Notes: a model not told the origin generated them from the sequence alone. DNA of 64,000 nucleotides from Streptomyces sp. TLI_146 (GCF_002846415.1 NZ_PJMX01000001.1:8618001-8682000); one strand, 5' to 3'; shown: positions 17,609 to 26,949, counted from the stretch's first letter. Numbers and translations are program-made.

Positions 17609-17940
17609 GGTGTTCGTTCAGTAGCTTCTCCCAGATCACGCCCGCTCCCGGGCCGCGTCCACGTCGGCAAGGACAGTGCCGCCCACCCGGCTCATCAGGT
17701 GCCGCTGATGACCGACGTCGAAGCCGCCGACTGGCTCACCGCCACGGCGGCGGGGGAGATCTACCTGCACCCGGAAACGCCACGGGCCCCAGGGAGTGAA
17801 GGCATGCCCCGGGGCCCGGTATGCCGGTCTGCAGGAAGCCGCTGGTCAGCTCGAAGGCCACGAGCGGCCCGACGGCGGCCGCCGCGTAGGCGGGCACGCC
17901 CATATGGGGCCCCGTGGCGGGTGTCCGGCGGCGGTGCGGG
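17609..17940. other. intergenic debris
   Basis: No supported gene. Two short natural-looking runs occur: on the plus strand a frame with VPLMTDVEAADWLTATAAGE, and on the minus strand MGVPAYAAAAVGPLVAFELT directly downstream of the M20 gene, which could be the end of a lost permease. Neither can be assigned. Confidence 0.35.
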
Positions 17941-19194
17941 TCATGTGGCGCTTCCTGTGAGGTGCTCTCGGACGGGCGTGGCGGCCACTGGTCCCGGTTC
18001 GGCGTACCGCTCCATCGCCCCGGTGGCCAGCCGGGCGAGCAGGGCGGCCTGAGCGGGCAGGACTGCGTCGTCGAACACGGCTTGGGCCGAGTGGTTGACC
18101 GGGGCGGTGGCCGGGTCGCTGCCGGGCGGGCAGGCGCCGACGGCGACGAAGGCGCCTGGCACGTGTTCGAGCACGAACGAGAAGTCCTCAGATCCGGACA
18201 GGGGTGTCGGCACTTCGACGACGGCGTGCGGGCCGAACAGCTCACGTGCGGTTTCCAGAGCGAAAGCCGCCTCCTCGACCGGATTCACTGTGGGTGGGTA
18301 CTGCCGTCGGTAGGTGAGGTCGACCTCCACCCCGAGAGCCAGTGCGATGCCGTTCAGCGTGCGCTCCACCAGAGCCTGCACCGCGATGCGTCCGGCTTCG
18401 CTGTAGGTGCGGACCGTTGCCTGGAACTCGGCGTGGCCGGGCACAACGTTGCGGGCTTCGCCGGCGTGCAGCGAGCCGACCGTGACCACGGCCGGGTCGT
18501 TGACGTCGATCTCTCGGGCGATCCGTGTCTGGAGCGCCGTGACCATCTCGCAGGCCGCGACGAGCGGGTCGCGTGTCAGGTGCGGCGTGGAGCCGTGACC
18601 CCCGCGGCCGGTGACCACGACGTCGAACGCGTCGCTGGCGGCCAGGAACGTGCCGGCCCGTGTCGCCGCCATTCCGCTCGGCAGCTGTGTGGAGAAGACA
18701 TGCAACGCGTAAGCCGCCGACACGCGCCGGCCCGCGGCGTCGAGCACACCTTCCTCGATCATGATTCCGGCACCGCCGTCGACCTCCTCGCCGGGCTGGA
18801 ACATCAGCACCACGTCCCCGGCCAGCGCCTCTCGGCGGGCGGCCAGCAGTCGCGCGGCCCCGACGAGGCCGGCTGTGTGCAGGTCGTGACCGCAGGCGTG
18901 CATGACACCGGGCACCGCAGAGGCGTATGGCAGGCCGGTGTCCTCGGTGATGGGCAGCGCGTCCATGTCGGCGCGGAGCAGGATGGCGGGGCCAGGCCGG
19001 CCGCCGCGCAGGACGGCGGTAACGGAGCTGATCCGCTCGCCGGTGGCGATCTCCAGCGGGAGGCCGGCCAGAGCGTCGAGCACCTTGTGCTGGGTTCGGG
19101 GGAGGTGCAGGCCGAGTTCGGGTTCGCGGTGCAGGTCGCGGCGCAGCTCGGTCAGGTCGTCAGCGAGAGGGAGGGCATCGGCGTGCGTGAACAT
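17941..19194 (-). CDS. M20-family amidohydrolase (IAA-amino acid/hippurate hydrolase-like)
   Basis: A 417-residue M20D metallopeptidase-like amidohydrolase. Metal-binding residues are visible: Cys101, His103 in MHACGHDLHTAGL, Glu136/Glu137 in MFQPGEEVDGGAG, His165 in ALHVFS, and the late His in NHSAQAVFDD. The ligand pattern (Cys/His, EE, His, His) is that of enzymes cleaving N-acyl or amino-acid conjugates in the cytoplasm. The central dimerisation lid begins around GGHGSTPHLTRDP. A divergent double Lrp-type regulator starts 128 bases away, so local control by that regulator, perhaps responding to an amino acid or N-acyl amino acid, is likely. Full length, no signal peptide. Confidence 0.9.
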   Translation of the reverse strand: MFTHADALPLADDLTELRRDLHREPELGLHLPRTQHKVLDALAGLPLEIATGERISSVTAVLRGGRPGPAILLRADMDALPITEDTGLPYASAVPGVMHACGHDLHTAGLVGAARLLAARREALAGDVVLMFQPGEEVDGGAGIMIEEGVLDAAGRRVSAAYALHVFSTQLPSGMAATRAGTFLAASDAFDVVVTGRGGHGSTPHLTRDPLVAACEMVTALQTRIAREIDVNDPAVVTVGSLHAGEARNVVPGHAEFQATVRTYSEAGRIAVQALVERTLNGIALALGVEVDLTYRRQYPPTVNPVEEAAFALETARELFGPHAVVEVPTPLSGSEDFSFVLEHVPGAFVAVGACPPGSDPATAPVNHSAQAVFDDAVLPAQAALLARLATGAMERYAEPGPVAATPVREHLTGSAT

Positions 19195-19322
19195 GGCCGG
19201 TATGGTGGATCGGAGAACAGTAAACCCCCACTAGTGCGCCGGAATATGGCACATCAGGGTGTCTGGATGCAGGAATCCGCTACCTCGATGCTCGTGATTG
19301 CGCGAAACGTGAGGAAGACGCC
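19195..19322. promoter_or_regulatory. divergent promoter region with imperfect inverted repeat
   Basis: The M20 and Lrp-type genes diverge from here. Around 19233-19252 there is GTGCGCC-GGAATAT-GGCAC, an imperfect dyad of the size bound by Lrp/AsnC proteins. The regulator's GAGGAAG ribosome binding site is seven bases before its ATG. That this dyad is the autoregulatory operator is inference. Confidence 0.4.
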
Positions 19323-20402
19323 ATGGCCGACCCGGTGCTCGACGAGGTCGATTACCTGCTCATCACCGCGTTGCAGCACGCACCGCGTGCTGCCTGGCAA
19401 AAGATCGGTTCCCTCATCGGGCTGGACGCGACCACGGCCGCACGGCGCTGGGACCGGCTGGCCGGTGAAGGTCTCGCGTGGCTGTCCTGCCATCCCTCGA
19501 CGGCCGTCATGGGCGATGCCGTGGTCGCCTACATCGAGATCGACTGCGTACGGGGTCGGCTGCACGAGGTCTGCGAGCAGCTGGTGGAGGACGCGCCACT
19601 GTTCAGCCTTGAGTACGTCACCGGCTCTCGGGACCTGCTGCTGACAGTGGTACTACGTAGCCATGCCGACCTCGCCCGGTACGTCGGATTCCGGCTCGGC
19701 GGCCTCGAAGGCGTGGCCGCCACCCGCACACAGCTCGTCACCACGCTGCACGTCGAAGGGAGCCGATGGCGGCTGGACCGGCTGCACGGCGTCGTGCAAG
19801 GCCCGGCACACATGCCGGAACGAGCGCCTGCGGCACTCGGCGACGCGGATCAGGCATTGGTTCTGCTGCTCGCCCGCGATGTGCGCCAGAGCGTGGAACG
19901 GCTGGCCCGTGACAGCGGGCTGAGCCCGACGACCGTTCGGCGCCGACTGGCCCGGCTCGAGGCGGCTCGGGCCATCTCCTACCGGTGCGAGGCCGCCCGA
20001 GCGGTGTCCGGCTGGCCGGTGAGCGCAACCCTGTGGGCCGCTGTCCCCGCGGCAGACCTCAACAAGGCCGTCGCGCAGCTGTCCGGGATGAGGGAAACCC
20101 GGCTGTGCGCGTCGCTCTCCGGGCCGTGCAACCTGATGATGACGGTGTGGCTGCGGTCCATCGACGACATCCAGCCCTTCGAAGCCTCGCTTGTACAGCG
20201 CATTCCCGGACTGGAGGTGAGGGACCGCTCGGTGACGCTGTGGCAGCTCAAGCACGCGGGCCAGGTGCTGGACCCCCAGGGGCGGCTACTGCGGTCGGTG
20301 CCGCTCTCCTACCAGTGGGACGACAGCGACGCGGGAGCTGCCGAGGCGGCATTGCTGGAGCGAATGCGCACAGGAGAAAAGACCCCGCCCGTGCACCCGT
20401 AG
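19323..20402 (+). CDS. duplicated Lrp/AsnC-family regulator
   Basis: A 359-residue protein made of two Lrp/AsnC units in tandem. Residues 1-145 hold a helix-turn-helix (LDEVDYLLITALQHAPRAAW, then GLDATTAARRWDRLAGEGL) and a RAM-type effector domain. Residues ~175-320 repeat this (ALVLLLARDVRQSVERLARD, SGLSPTTVRRRLARLEAARA, then a second RAM domain). Classical Lrp is ~155 residues and dimerises; the fused form behaves as a covalent dimer. Such proteins sense amino acids or their derivatives. Divergence from the M20 gene suggests control of it. The C-terminal ~40 residues are variable. Confidence 0.85.
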   Translation: MADPVLDEVDYLLITALQHAPRAAWQKIGSLIGLDATTAARRWDRLAGEGLAWLSCHPSTAVMGDAVVAYIEIDCVRGRLHEVCEQLVEDAPLFSLEYVTGSRDLLLTVVLRSHADLARYVGFRLGGLEGVAATRTQLVTTLHVEGSRWRLDRLHGVVQGPAHMPERAPAALGDADQALVLLLARDVRQSVERLARDSGLSPTTVRRRLARLEAARAISYRCEAARAVSGWPVSATLWAAVPAADLNKAVAQLSGMRETRLCASLSGPCNLMMTVWLRSIDDIQPFEASLVQRIPGLEVRDRSVTLWQLKHAGQVLDPQGRLLRSVPLSYQWDDSDAGAAEAALLERMRTGEKTPPVHP

Positions 20403-20472
20403 CCGAAATCATCTCGCAGACGAGAATGAGGCGTCCCCCGGAGTGACTCTGCAGGTCTCTTCACGGTGAGCC

Positions 20473-20988
20473 TTGCGTGATCTTCGTGAGGATGGGACGG
20501 CGAGGACGGGTAGGCGTTCAGGGGGGGCCGGCCTCCGGCACCGGGTGAGACATCCGGCGCCGGAGTCGCCGCGGTGGGCGGCCGCCGCCGTACCGCTCAT
20601 CGAGCACGGCCCGCTGCCCGGCGGCGAAGTGGTCCAGTGTACGGACCACGCCGAGGCGTTGCTCCTGCCCCCGGCGGAGGAGTTCCTCGGCGACCTCGAC
20701 CGGCTTCGGCTGGCCTCCTTGCTCACCTGCGGCCCCGCCCAGCGCCGCCACCTCGCCGGGACACTGCTCGCCTGGCTCGCAACCAGGGGCGGCTCTCCCG
20801 GAATCGCGGCCCGGCTCGGGGTGCATCCGCAGACCGTTCGCTGCCGGCTGCGCCAGATCAGGCAGTTGTGGGGTGACGAGGTAGCCGACCCCGACCGCCG
20901 CTTCGAGCTGGAGCTGGGGTTCAGGGCCCGACGGCTGCGCGGCGAGATGGGGTCGCGTCCGCTCCCGTCCCATGGAGGCTCAGCCTGA
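20473..20988 (+). pseudogene. PucR-type regulator, C-terminal remnant
   Basis: Only the end of a PucR/CdaR-like regulator is left: HAEALLLPPAEEFLGDLDRL, then AQRRHLAGTLLAWLATRGGS and the helix-turn-helix GIAARLGVHPQTVRCRLRQI. Full-length members are about 400 residues; about 115 convincing residues remain, and the first ~55 codons of this open frame are Arg/Gly-rich without a ribosome binding site. The DNA-binding part is intact, so a short protein could still be made, but a truncated gene is the better reading. Confidence 0.6.
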
Positions 20989-21050
20989 GCGCTCGTGGGG
21001 AGGGACAGCCCGAGTCAAAGGGGCAGAGCCGGGACGGAGCTTCACCCGTA

Positions 21051-21539
21051 GTGGATGAGCCGCCTGCGCGCAGAGGGTGGTTCGGTGTCGGGATGACCCG
21101 GATCATCGTGTGTCCCCGCCTCCTTGCGGGCCGCCTGGCGCGGTGCGCACGGGGGGCCGGAGCCCAGGTCGCCGACCGGCTGATCCGAGTCATGACGTCC
21201 GCCGTCGTCGACCGGCTCGACCTGGACGCCCTCGTGGCCCGGGTCGACGTCAACCGCGTCGCCGACCGCGTGGACGTCGATCGCGTCGTGCTCCGTGTCG
21301 ACGTCGACGCCGTGATCGCCCGCGTCGACCTGGTCGTGCTCACCCGGGACGTGCTCCAGGCGATCGATCTGGGCCAGATGGTGCGCGACACGAGCGGCGG
21401 GGCGGCCGAGGGGACAGTCGCGGCGCTGCGGGTGCGGAGCGTACGCGCCGACCGGGTGGTGAACCACTTCGCCGACCGGCTGCTGCACAGACCAGGCGCC
21501 GATCCGCAAGGGACCGACGGCCCCGGGCCGACGCCGTGA
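21051..21539 (+). CDS. low-complexity protein with repeated Val-Asp motifs
   Basis: A 162-codon frame whose middle consists of degenerate ~12-residue units: LDALVARVDVNRVADRVDVD, then RVVLRVDVDAVIARVDLVVL. The alternating charged/hydrophobic units suggest an amphipathic helix or stacked strands. Homologues with this V-D repeat precede RDD-domain genes in actinobacteria, as far as I recall, with no known function. Start is GTG 21051 or the ATG at 21093 (MTRIIVCPRLL); neither has a strong ribosome binding site. Its stop overlaps the RDD gene's GTG by four bases (GTGA), so they are coupled. Confidence 0.65.
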   Translation: MDEPPARRGWFGVGMTRIIVCPRLLAGRLARCARGAGAQVADRLIRVMTSAVVDRLDLDALVARVDVNRVADRVDVDRVVLRVDVDAVIARVDLVVLTRDVLQAIDLGQMVRDTSGGAAEGTVAALRVRSVRADRVVNHFADRLLHRPGADPQGTDGPGPTP

Positions 21540-21985
21540 CGCGACACGACCGGCAGGAGGACCCGCCCGGGCAAACGGCGGGGGTCGTGTCGCGGTGTCT
21601 GGCGTCCCTCGTCGACGTGGTCGTGGTGGCCGGGATCGTTCTCGTCCTGCATCTTGGGTTGGGCGGTCTCCTGCTGCTCATGGCCGGGCCGCCGTACCGC
21701 TTCCCCCGCTTTCCGTCCTGGTCGGCGGCACTGGCGGGGTGGATCGTCTCCCTCCTCTATCTGGCCGGCAGCTGGACCCTGACGGGTGGCACCGCCGGGG
21801 GCCGCCTCCTGGGCCTGCGCGTCACGGGCCTCGCCGGGCGGCTGCTCGGCGTGCCGCGCGCGTTGCTGCGCGCCGCGCTGTGCATGGTCTTCCCGGTAGG
21901 CCTGTTCTGGGTCCCCTTCAGCAGGCGCCGGGCGTCGGTCCAGGACCTCGCCGTCGTCAGCGTCGTCCGCTACCACCGCTTCTGA
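21536..21985 (+). CDS. RDD-family integral membrane protein
   Basis: A 149-residue membrane protein of the RDD family, with the Arg-Asp pattern in VVSRCLASLVDVVVVAGIVL, three hydrophobic helices (VVVVAGIVLVLHLGLGGLLL, WSAALAGWIVSLLYLAG, LLRAALCMVFPVGLFWVPF) and the conserved GGTAGGRLLGLRVT loop and RRRASVQDL end. RDD proteins are linked to ion or osmolyte tolerance, but their role is poorly defined. GTG 21536 overlaps the stop of the V-D repeat gene. The 3' end converges with and slightly overlaps the MFS gene (stop at 21970). Confidence 0.8.
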   Translation: MTRHDRQEDPPGQTAGVVSRCLASLVDVVVVAGIVLVLHLGLGGLLLLMAGPPYRFPRFPSWSAALAGWIVSLLYLAGSWTLTGGTAGGRLLGLRVTGLAGRLLGVPRALLRAALCMVFPVGLFWVPFSRRRASVQDLAVVSVVRYHRF

Positions 21986-23394
21986 CAGGCCGGTTCATTC
22001 CTCCGTCCGGCCGGCAGCAGCGTCGCGGCGCCGAGGCCGCCGAGCCCGATGACGGCGAGCACGACCAGGGCAACGGCGTACGCGCCGAAAGCCGGGTCGG
22101 CGACGAGGATGGTACCGGCGATCGCCGTACCGAGCGACGAGCCGAGGTTCGACACGCTGCGGGACAGGCCCGAGATCTCTCCTTGCCGCTCCTCGCCGAA
22201 GCTCGACTGCACCACGTTCACCGACGGGGTCAGCATCGCGCCGGTCCCCAGACCGATGAGCAGGAGTCCGGGCGTGAAGGCCCAGCCGCTCGACGAGCCA
22301 CCGGCCATGCCGATGAGCAGCGCGATGCCGCAGACCGTCACCGTGAACCCCGCCATCACCAGGGTGCGTTGTGCCCACCGTTTCGCCAGCCGCTCGGCGG
22401 CCAGCGACGAGGCGAGCAGCCCGAGGGTGGCCGCTGTGAAGATCACTCCCGTGTGCACGGCGTCGAAGCCGCGTACGACCTGGAGGTAGGCGGCCACCAC
22501 GAACGACACGCCCATCAGGATCAGCCACTGGATGTGCTGGGTGACGAGGGCGAGGTTGGAGGCGCGGTTGCGGAACAGGGTCGGCGACAGCAGTGGCTCC
22601 CGGCCGGACCGCTCGTTGGCGCGCGCCCGCCGGAAGAACCCTGCCAGGACGAGCGCACCGAGCAGCAGCATGCCGACCGTCAGCCAGCCGTAGTCGTCGG
22701 CTGCCAGGATTCCCATGACCACCAGGACGAGACCGGTGGCCGACAGGAGCGCCCCGCCCGTGTCGAAGGAGAGTCTGGGGTCCGGGGGCAGCGGGTCCAC
22801 GACCTCGCGGCTCAACACGATGATCAGCACGACCACCAGCACCTGGAAGACGAAGGCCGCCCGCCAGCTGAGCGCCGAGGTGATGAGGCCGCCGATCAGC
22901 GGCCCGGCCGCCGCCCCTAGGCCGCCGAGCGCCATGACGGCGCCGAACGCACGGGCCCGGGAGGTGACGTCAGTGAACAGCAGCGTGGTGAGGATGTAGA
23001 CCGGCGGGATGAGCAGAGCCGTGCCGACGCCCTCCAGGAGTGAGTTGCCGAGGATGAAAACGCCGAGTCCCGGGGCGAACGCGCTGAGCAGGGCGCCGGT
23101 TCCGTACACGAGGAGACCGGCCACCAGGCAGCGCTTGCGGCCATAGCGGTCGGTCAGCTTGCCGCCGGGGATCATCAGCGCCGCCATGACGAGCAGGAAC
23201 ACCGTGATGGCGATCTGCACGCCCTGCGCGGTGGTGTGCAGGTCCTCACTGATGTCGGTGATCATCACGTTCAGGTTGGAGCCGGCGAAGCTGCAGATGA
23301 ACTGCGCGAGGGCGAGCGGGGCGAGGATCCGGTGGGTGGCGGCCCGGGGCGGGCCCGGACTGTCCGTCGAGGCGGGGAGGGGCGGCACGGGCAT
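21970..23394 (-). CDS. MFS drug-efflux transporter (DHA2-like)
   Basis: A 474-residue major facilitator. The N-terminal half shows LTDRYGRKRCLVAGLLVYG (motif A between helices 2 and 3) and GALVMALGGLGAAAGPLIGG-like motif C, indicating a proton-driven exporter; about 13-14 hydrophobic helices follow to GLGGLGAATLLPAG. ATG 23394 is chosen because AGGGAG lies five bases upstream and the open frame beyond it is Arg-rich. Substrate unknown; family members export drugs or secondary metabolites. No adjacent TetR or MarR regulator is present. Confidence 0.85.
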   Translation of the reverse strand: MPVPPLPASTDSPGPPRAATHRILAPLALAQFICSFAGSNLNVMITDISEDLHTTAQGVQIAITVFLLVMAALMIPGGKLTDRYGRKRCLVAGLLVYGTGALLSAFAPGLGVFILGNSLLEGVGTALLIPPVYILTTLLFTDVTSRARAFGAVMALGGLGAAAGPLIGGLITSALSWRAAFVFQVLVVVLIIVLSREVVDPLPPDPRLSFDTGGALLSATGLVLVVMGILAADDYGWLTVGMLLLGALVLAGFFRRARANERSGREPLLSPTLFRNRASNLALVTQHIQWLILMGVSFVVAAYLQVVRGFDAVHTGVIFTAATLGLLASSLAAERLAKRWAQRTLVMAGFTVTVCGIALLIGMAGGSSSGWAFTPGLLLIGLGTGAMLTPSVNVVQSSFGEERQGEISGLSRSVSNLGSSLGTAIAGTILVADPAFGAYAVALVVLAVIGLGGLGAATLLPAGRRNEPACQKRW

Positions 23395-23608
23395 GTCGGC
23401 TCCCTGGGCTCCGGTTGCGGCACGGCCGCGGAGCCGTTCGGTTCCGCGGCGTTCGGGGCCTCTTCGGCGCCCGAGTCCGGCCATCGTCCGTGGTCGCTGA
23501 TCATGCGTCATCACCCTTCCCAGGTGACGCCGGGCGCGGCTGCGGGGGAGTAGGAGTCGTGGGCGAAGGGTCGCGACGAGCGGCCCTCCCGAAGACGGAG
23601 GCCCTCCC

Positions 23609-24028
23609 ATGGTGACCACCACAACGAAACACCAGCATTCGGCAGAGGCCCGGGCGGCGGCCGGCGGACTGACGGCCTTCGCCTGCGTGCTGCTCGCCAT
23701 CTCCGGCATTCTCGACATCACCCGCGGCGTCATGGCGATCGCGGAGGACGAGATCTATCTCCACACCCCCGATTACGTCTTCAAGTTCGACCTGACCAGC
23801 TGGGGCTGGATCCACCTGAGCCTGGGCGCGGTCGCCCTCGCGGTGAGTATCGGCCTGGCCACGCTCGCGAAGTGGGCACGGTTGCTCGGCGTGGCCATCG
23901 CGTCCCTGCTGATCATCGCCAATTTCCTCTCCATCCCCTACTACCCGTTCTGGTCGATCACCCTGATCGCGATGTACGGCTTCATCATCTGGGGCCTGTG
24001 CATGGTGGAGCCGGACTCGCAGGGCTGA
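23609..24028 (+). CDS. small four-helix membrane protein (DUF7144-like)
   Basis: A 139-residue membrane protein with four hydrophobic helices: LTAFACVLLAISGILDITRG, IHLSLGAVALAVSIGLATLA, ARLLGVAIASLLIIANFLSI, and WSITLIAMYGFIIWGLC. The loop DEIYLHTPDYVFKFDLTSWG between helices 1 and 2 is well conserved in a common actinobacterial family that I associate with DUF7144; function unknown. GGAGGCCCTCCC precedes the ATG. It diverges from the MFS gene. Confidence 0.8.
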   Translation: MVTTTTKHQHSAEARAAAGGLTAFACVLLAISGILDITRGVMAIAEDEIYLHTPDYVFKFDLTSWGWIHLSLGAVALAVSIGLATLAKWARLLGVAIASLLIIANFLSIPYYPFWSITLIAMYGFIIWGLCMVEPDSQG

Positions 24029-24215
24029 CCCCTGACGGGGGCGCCGGGTACCGCAGGGGACCTGCCCAAGTCGGTCGAGGAGGGCGGGGACGGCCCCCGT
24101 CGCCGCAACCGTGTCCGGGGGTGCGGGGGGGAACATGCTTCCCCCGCACCTTCGGACGCGGTTGGTCGGATGCGGCAGTCGCCGGAGCTGCATCGGCTGG
24201 GCCGCGGGCCCCTTG

Positions 24216-26888
24216 TCACCCCTTGGCGCGGAAGTCGCCGGGGGCGAAGCTCTTGGAGAGGGTCATCAAGGTGGCGACCAGGCCGGTCCAACCTGTCTGA
24301 TGGGCCGCTCCGAGCCCGGCGCCGTTGTCTGCGTGGAAGTACTCGTGGAAGGAGATCAAGTCTCGCCAGTGCGGGTCCTCCTGGAACTTGCGCTGCCCCC
24401 CGTACACGGGCCGGTGCCCGTCCTCGTCGCGCAGGAAGATCCGGGTGAGCCGGTCGCAGATCTCCCCGGCGACCTCGAAGAGGTTCATCCGGTGGCCCGA
24501 CCCGGTGGGGCACTCGACGGTCAACTCGTCGCCGTAGAACCCGTACAGGTTGAGCAGTGCCCGGACGACCAGGGCGTTGAGGGGGAACCACACAGGTCCC
24601 CGCCAGTTGGAATTGCCCCCGAACATCCCGCTGTCGGACTCGGCGGGAACATAGCCGACCCGGTACTCCTCGCCGTGCACCCAGAAGCTGTAAGGGTGTT
24701 CGGCATGGCGGCGGGAGAGGGACCTGATGCCGTACGGGCTGAGGAACTCGTCCTCGGACAGAAGGCGCCCGAGCACCCGGAGCAGCTTCTTCTCGTCGAC
24801 GACCGACAGGAGCCGCGGGCCGCCCTTGGCACCTGCTCGGACCGAGGCCAGCGTGACGGACAGCGAGGGGTGGCGGATCGCGAAGCGGCGCAGCCGCTCG
24901 CCCAGTCCGGCGATCTTCGCCAGTTGGCCGGGCGTGAAGACGGTGGCGGCGCACAGCGGCAGCAGCCCGACCATCGAGCGCACCTTCAGCCGCATCGCCT
25001 GCCCGTCGGGCAGGCGCAGCACGTCGTAGAAGAACCCGTCCTCCTCGTCCCAGAGTTCGTCGCCGAGTTCGCCGACGCGGTCCAGGGAAGCGGCGATCCA
25101 CAGGTAGTGCTCGACGAACTTGAGCACCAGTTCCTCGTAGGCCGGGTTGTGCTCGACGAGTTCGACGGCGATCTGCAGCATGGACTGGCAGTACAGAGCC
25201 ATCCAGGCGGTGCCGTCGGCCTGTTCGAGGGTGCCGCCTGTGGGCAGTGGGGCACTGCGGTCGAAGACGCCGATGTTGTCGAGGCCGAGGAAGCCGCCCT
25301 GGAAGATGTTGCGGCCACTGGGGTCCTTGCGGTTGACCCACCAGGTGAAGTTCGTCAGCAGCTTCTGAAAAGCGCGCTCCAGGAACGCGCGGTCGGCCCG
25401 GCCCGTGAGGCGTTCCTCCATCGTGTAGACGAAATATGCGGCCCAGGCGTGCACCGGCGGGTTGACGTCCGTGAAGTTCCACTCGTACGCCGGTATCTGC
25501 CCGTTGGGATGCAGATAGGAGCCCTGGAGGAGCAGTTCGAGCTGTTCCTTGGCGAAACACACGTCCACGGTCGACAGGGCGGCGGCCTGGAACGCCAGGT
25601 CCCAGGCGGCGAACCAGGGGTATTCCCACTTGTCCGGCATGGAGATGATGTCGTCACCGACCATGTGGAACCATTCGCGGTTGCGTACCCCCACGCGGGA
25701 CGTGGTCCAGGGGTCCAGACCGTGTTCGCCCAGCCAGGCCTCCAGGTCGAAGAAGTAGTACTGCTTGCTCCAGAGCATCCCGGCGTGCGCCTGCCGCAGC
25801 ACCCGGGCCTCGTCCTCGCTCGCGCCTTCGGGAGTCAGCCGCGCACAGTGCGCGTCGGCTTCGGCGATGCGGTCCTGGAACACGCTGTCGAAGTCGTGCA
25901 GCAGGGACAGCTGGGCGCCGACCGGGGCGATCCGCAGACGCACGGTCCGTGAGGCACCGGCCGGGATGGTGAGGACATGGTGCACGGCGGCCTTGGTGCC
26001 CTCCCGTGCCGGGTTGACGGCGCCGCTCTCCTGGTCCACGATGTGGCGGCCGATGCCGTCCTTGACGTAGCGGGAGGCGTTGGGAACGCCGAAGAGCCGC
26101 TCACTGTTCGTCTCGTTCTCCGTGAACAGCAGCGGCGCCTGGGTGTCGAACCGGCAGTCGTAGACACCGAGTCCGGGGCATTCGGCGCGGATCGTCTGCG
26201 TGCCGAGCGGGCCGTCGACCGCGCTCAGGCGCGGCTTGTCGCCGTCCTCGCCCCAGGACCAGGTGTTGCGGAACCAGAGCGTGGGCAGCACATGCACGGT
26301 CGCCTCGTCGGGGCCGCGGTTGACGACGGTGAAGCGGGCCAGTATGTCGTCGAACGATGCCTTGGCGTACTCCACCGTCACGTCGAAGTAGCGGTCGTCG
26401 TCGAAGACGCCGGTGTCGAGCAGCTCGTACTCGAACTCGCCCCTGGTGCGCGACCGGTTGACGGCCACGAGGTCGTGGTAGGGGAACTCGGCCTGCGGGT
26501 ACTTGTACAGGTATTTGAGATAGGAGTGGCTGGGGGTGCTGTCGAGGTAGAAGTAGTACTCCTTGGCGTCCTCACCGTGGTTGCCCTCGCTGTTGGTCAG
26601 GCCGAAGGCGCGCTCCTTGAGGATCGGGTCCCGCCCGTTCCACAGGGCCATGGCCAGGCACAGACGTTGCTTCTCGTCGCAGATGCCGCCGAGGCCGTCC
26701 TCGCCCCAGCGGTAGGCGCGCGATCGCGCGTGGTCGTGCGGGAAGTACGACCAGGCGTCGCCGCTGTCGCTGTAGTCCTCTCGGACCGTGCCCCACTGAC
26801 GCTCGCTCAGATATGGCCCCCACAACCGCCATCGCCCGTCCGCGTCGCCGGTCGGGCCGATCGACCTGCCGCTCATCCTCGCGTTCAT
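24216..26888 (-). CDS. GH63-like alpha-glucosidase (MGH/mannosylglycerate hydrolase-type relative)
   Basis: An 890-residue cytoplasmic protein (no signal peptide). The N-terminal ~330 residues are a beta-sandwich (WGPYLSERQWGTVREDYSDS, YFPHDHARSRAYRWGEDGLG); the rest is an (alpha/alpha)6 barrel with signature segments KWEYPWFAAWDLAFQAAALS, AYEWNFTDVNPPVHAWA and FHEYFHADNGAGLGAAHQTG. This architecture and the motifs fit bacterial GH63 enzymes hydrolysing alpha-glucosides. Acidic candidates for catalysis are Asp in AWDLAFQ and Glu in FHEYFHADNG. ATG 26888 is used (GGGAG ten bases upstream); an in-frame GTG precedes it by one codon. Substrate unproven. Confidence 0.85.
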   Translation of the reverse strand: MNARMSGRSIGPTGDADGRWRLWGPYLSERQWGTVREDYSDSGDAWSYFPHDHARSRAYRWGEDGLGGICDEKQRLCLAMALWNGRDPILKERAFGLTNSEGNHGEDAKEYYFYLDSTPSHSYLKYLYKYPQAEFPYHDLVAVNRSRTRGEFEYELLDTGVFDDDRYFDVTVEYAKASFDDILARFTVVNRGPDEATVHVLPTLWFRNTWSWGEDGDKPRLSAVDGPLGTQTIRAECPGLGVYDCRFDTQAPLLFTENETNSERLFGVPNASRYVKDGIGRHIVDQESGAVNPAREGTKAAVHHVLTIPAGASRTVRLRIAPVGAQLSLLHDFDSVFQDRIAEADAHCARLTPEGASEDEARVLRQAHAGMLWSKQYYFFDLEAWLGEHGLDPWTTSRVGVRNREWFHMVGDDIISMPDKWEYPWFAAWDLAFQAAALSTVDVCFAKEQLELLLQGSYLHPNGQIPAYEWNFTDVNPPVHAWAAYFVYTMEERLTGRADRAFLERAFQKLLTNFTWWVNRKDPSGRNIFQGGFLGLDNIGVFDRSAPLPTGGTLEQADGTAWMALYCQSMLQIAVELVEHNPAYEELVLKFVEHYLWIAASLDRVGELGDELWDEEDGFFYDVLRLPDGQAMRLKVRSMVGLLPLCAATVFTPGQLAKIAGLGERLRRFAIRHPSLSVTLASVRAGAKGGPRLLSVVDEKKLLRVLGRLLSEDEFLSPYGIRSLSRRHAEHPYSFWVHGEEYRVGYVPAESDSGMFGGNSNWRGPVWFPLNALVVRALLNLYGFYGDELTVECPTGSGHRMNLFEVAGEICDRLTRIFLRDEDGHRPVYGGQRKFQEDPHWRDLISFHEYFHADNGAGLGAAHQTGWTGLVATLMTLSKSFAPGDFRAKG

Positions 26889-26949
26889 CACCCCTCGCTC
26901 CCTGCCGAAGGCCTACCGGGCCGCGCCAGTGTGTCCACCGCCCTTGGCG

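Noticed and set aside
21595..22920. 441-codon plus-strand frame across the RDD and MFS genes
   Set aside because: Composition is Arg/Gly/Pro/Glu-rich shadow; both real genes have membrane helices in other frames.
24036..24103. GACGGGGGC ... GCCCCCGTC inverted repeat as terminator between convergent genes
   Set aside because: Arms are about 50 bases apart, too far for a confident intrinsic terminator.
24111..25952. 613-codon plus-strand frame opposite the GH63 gene
   Set aside because: Antisense open frame typical of high-GC DNA; GH63 signature motifs are on the minus strand.
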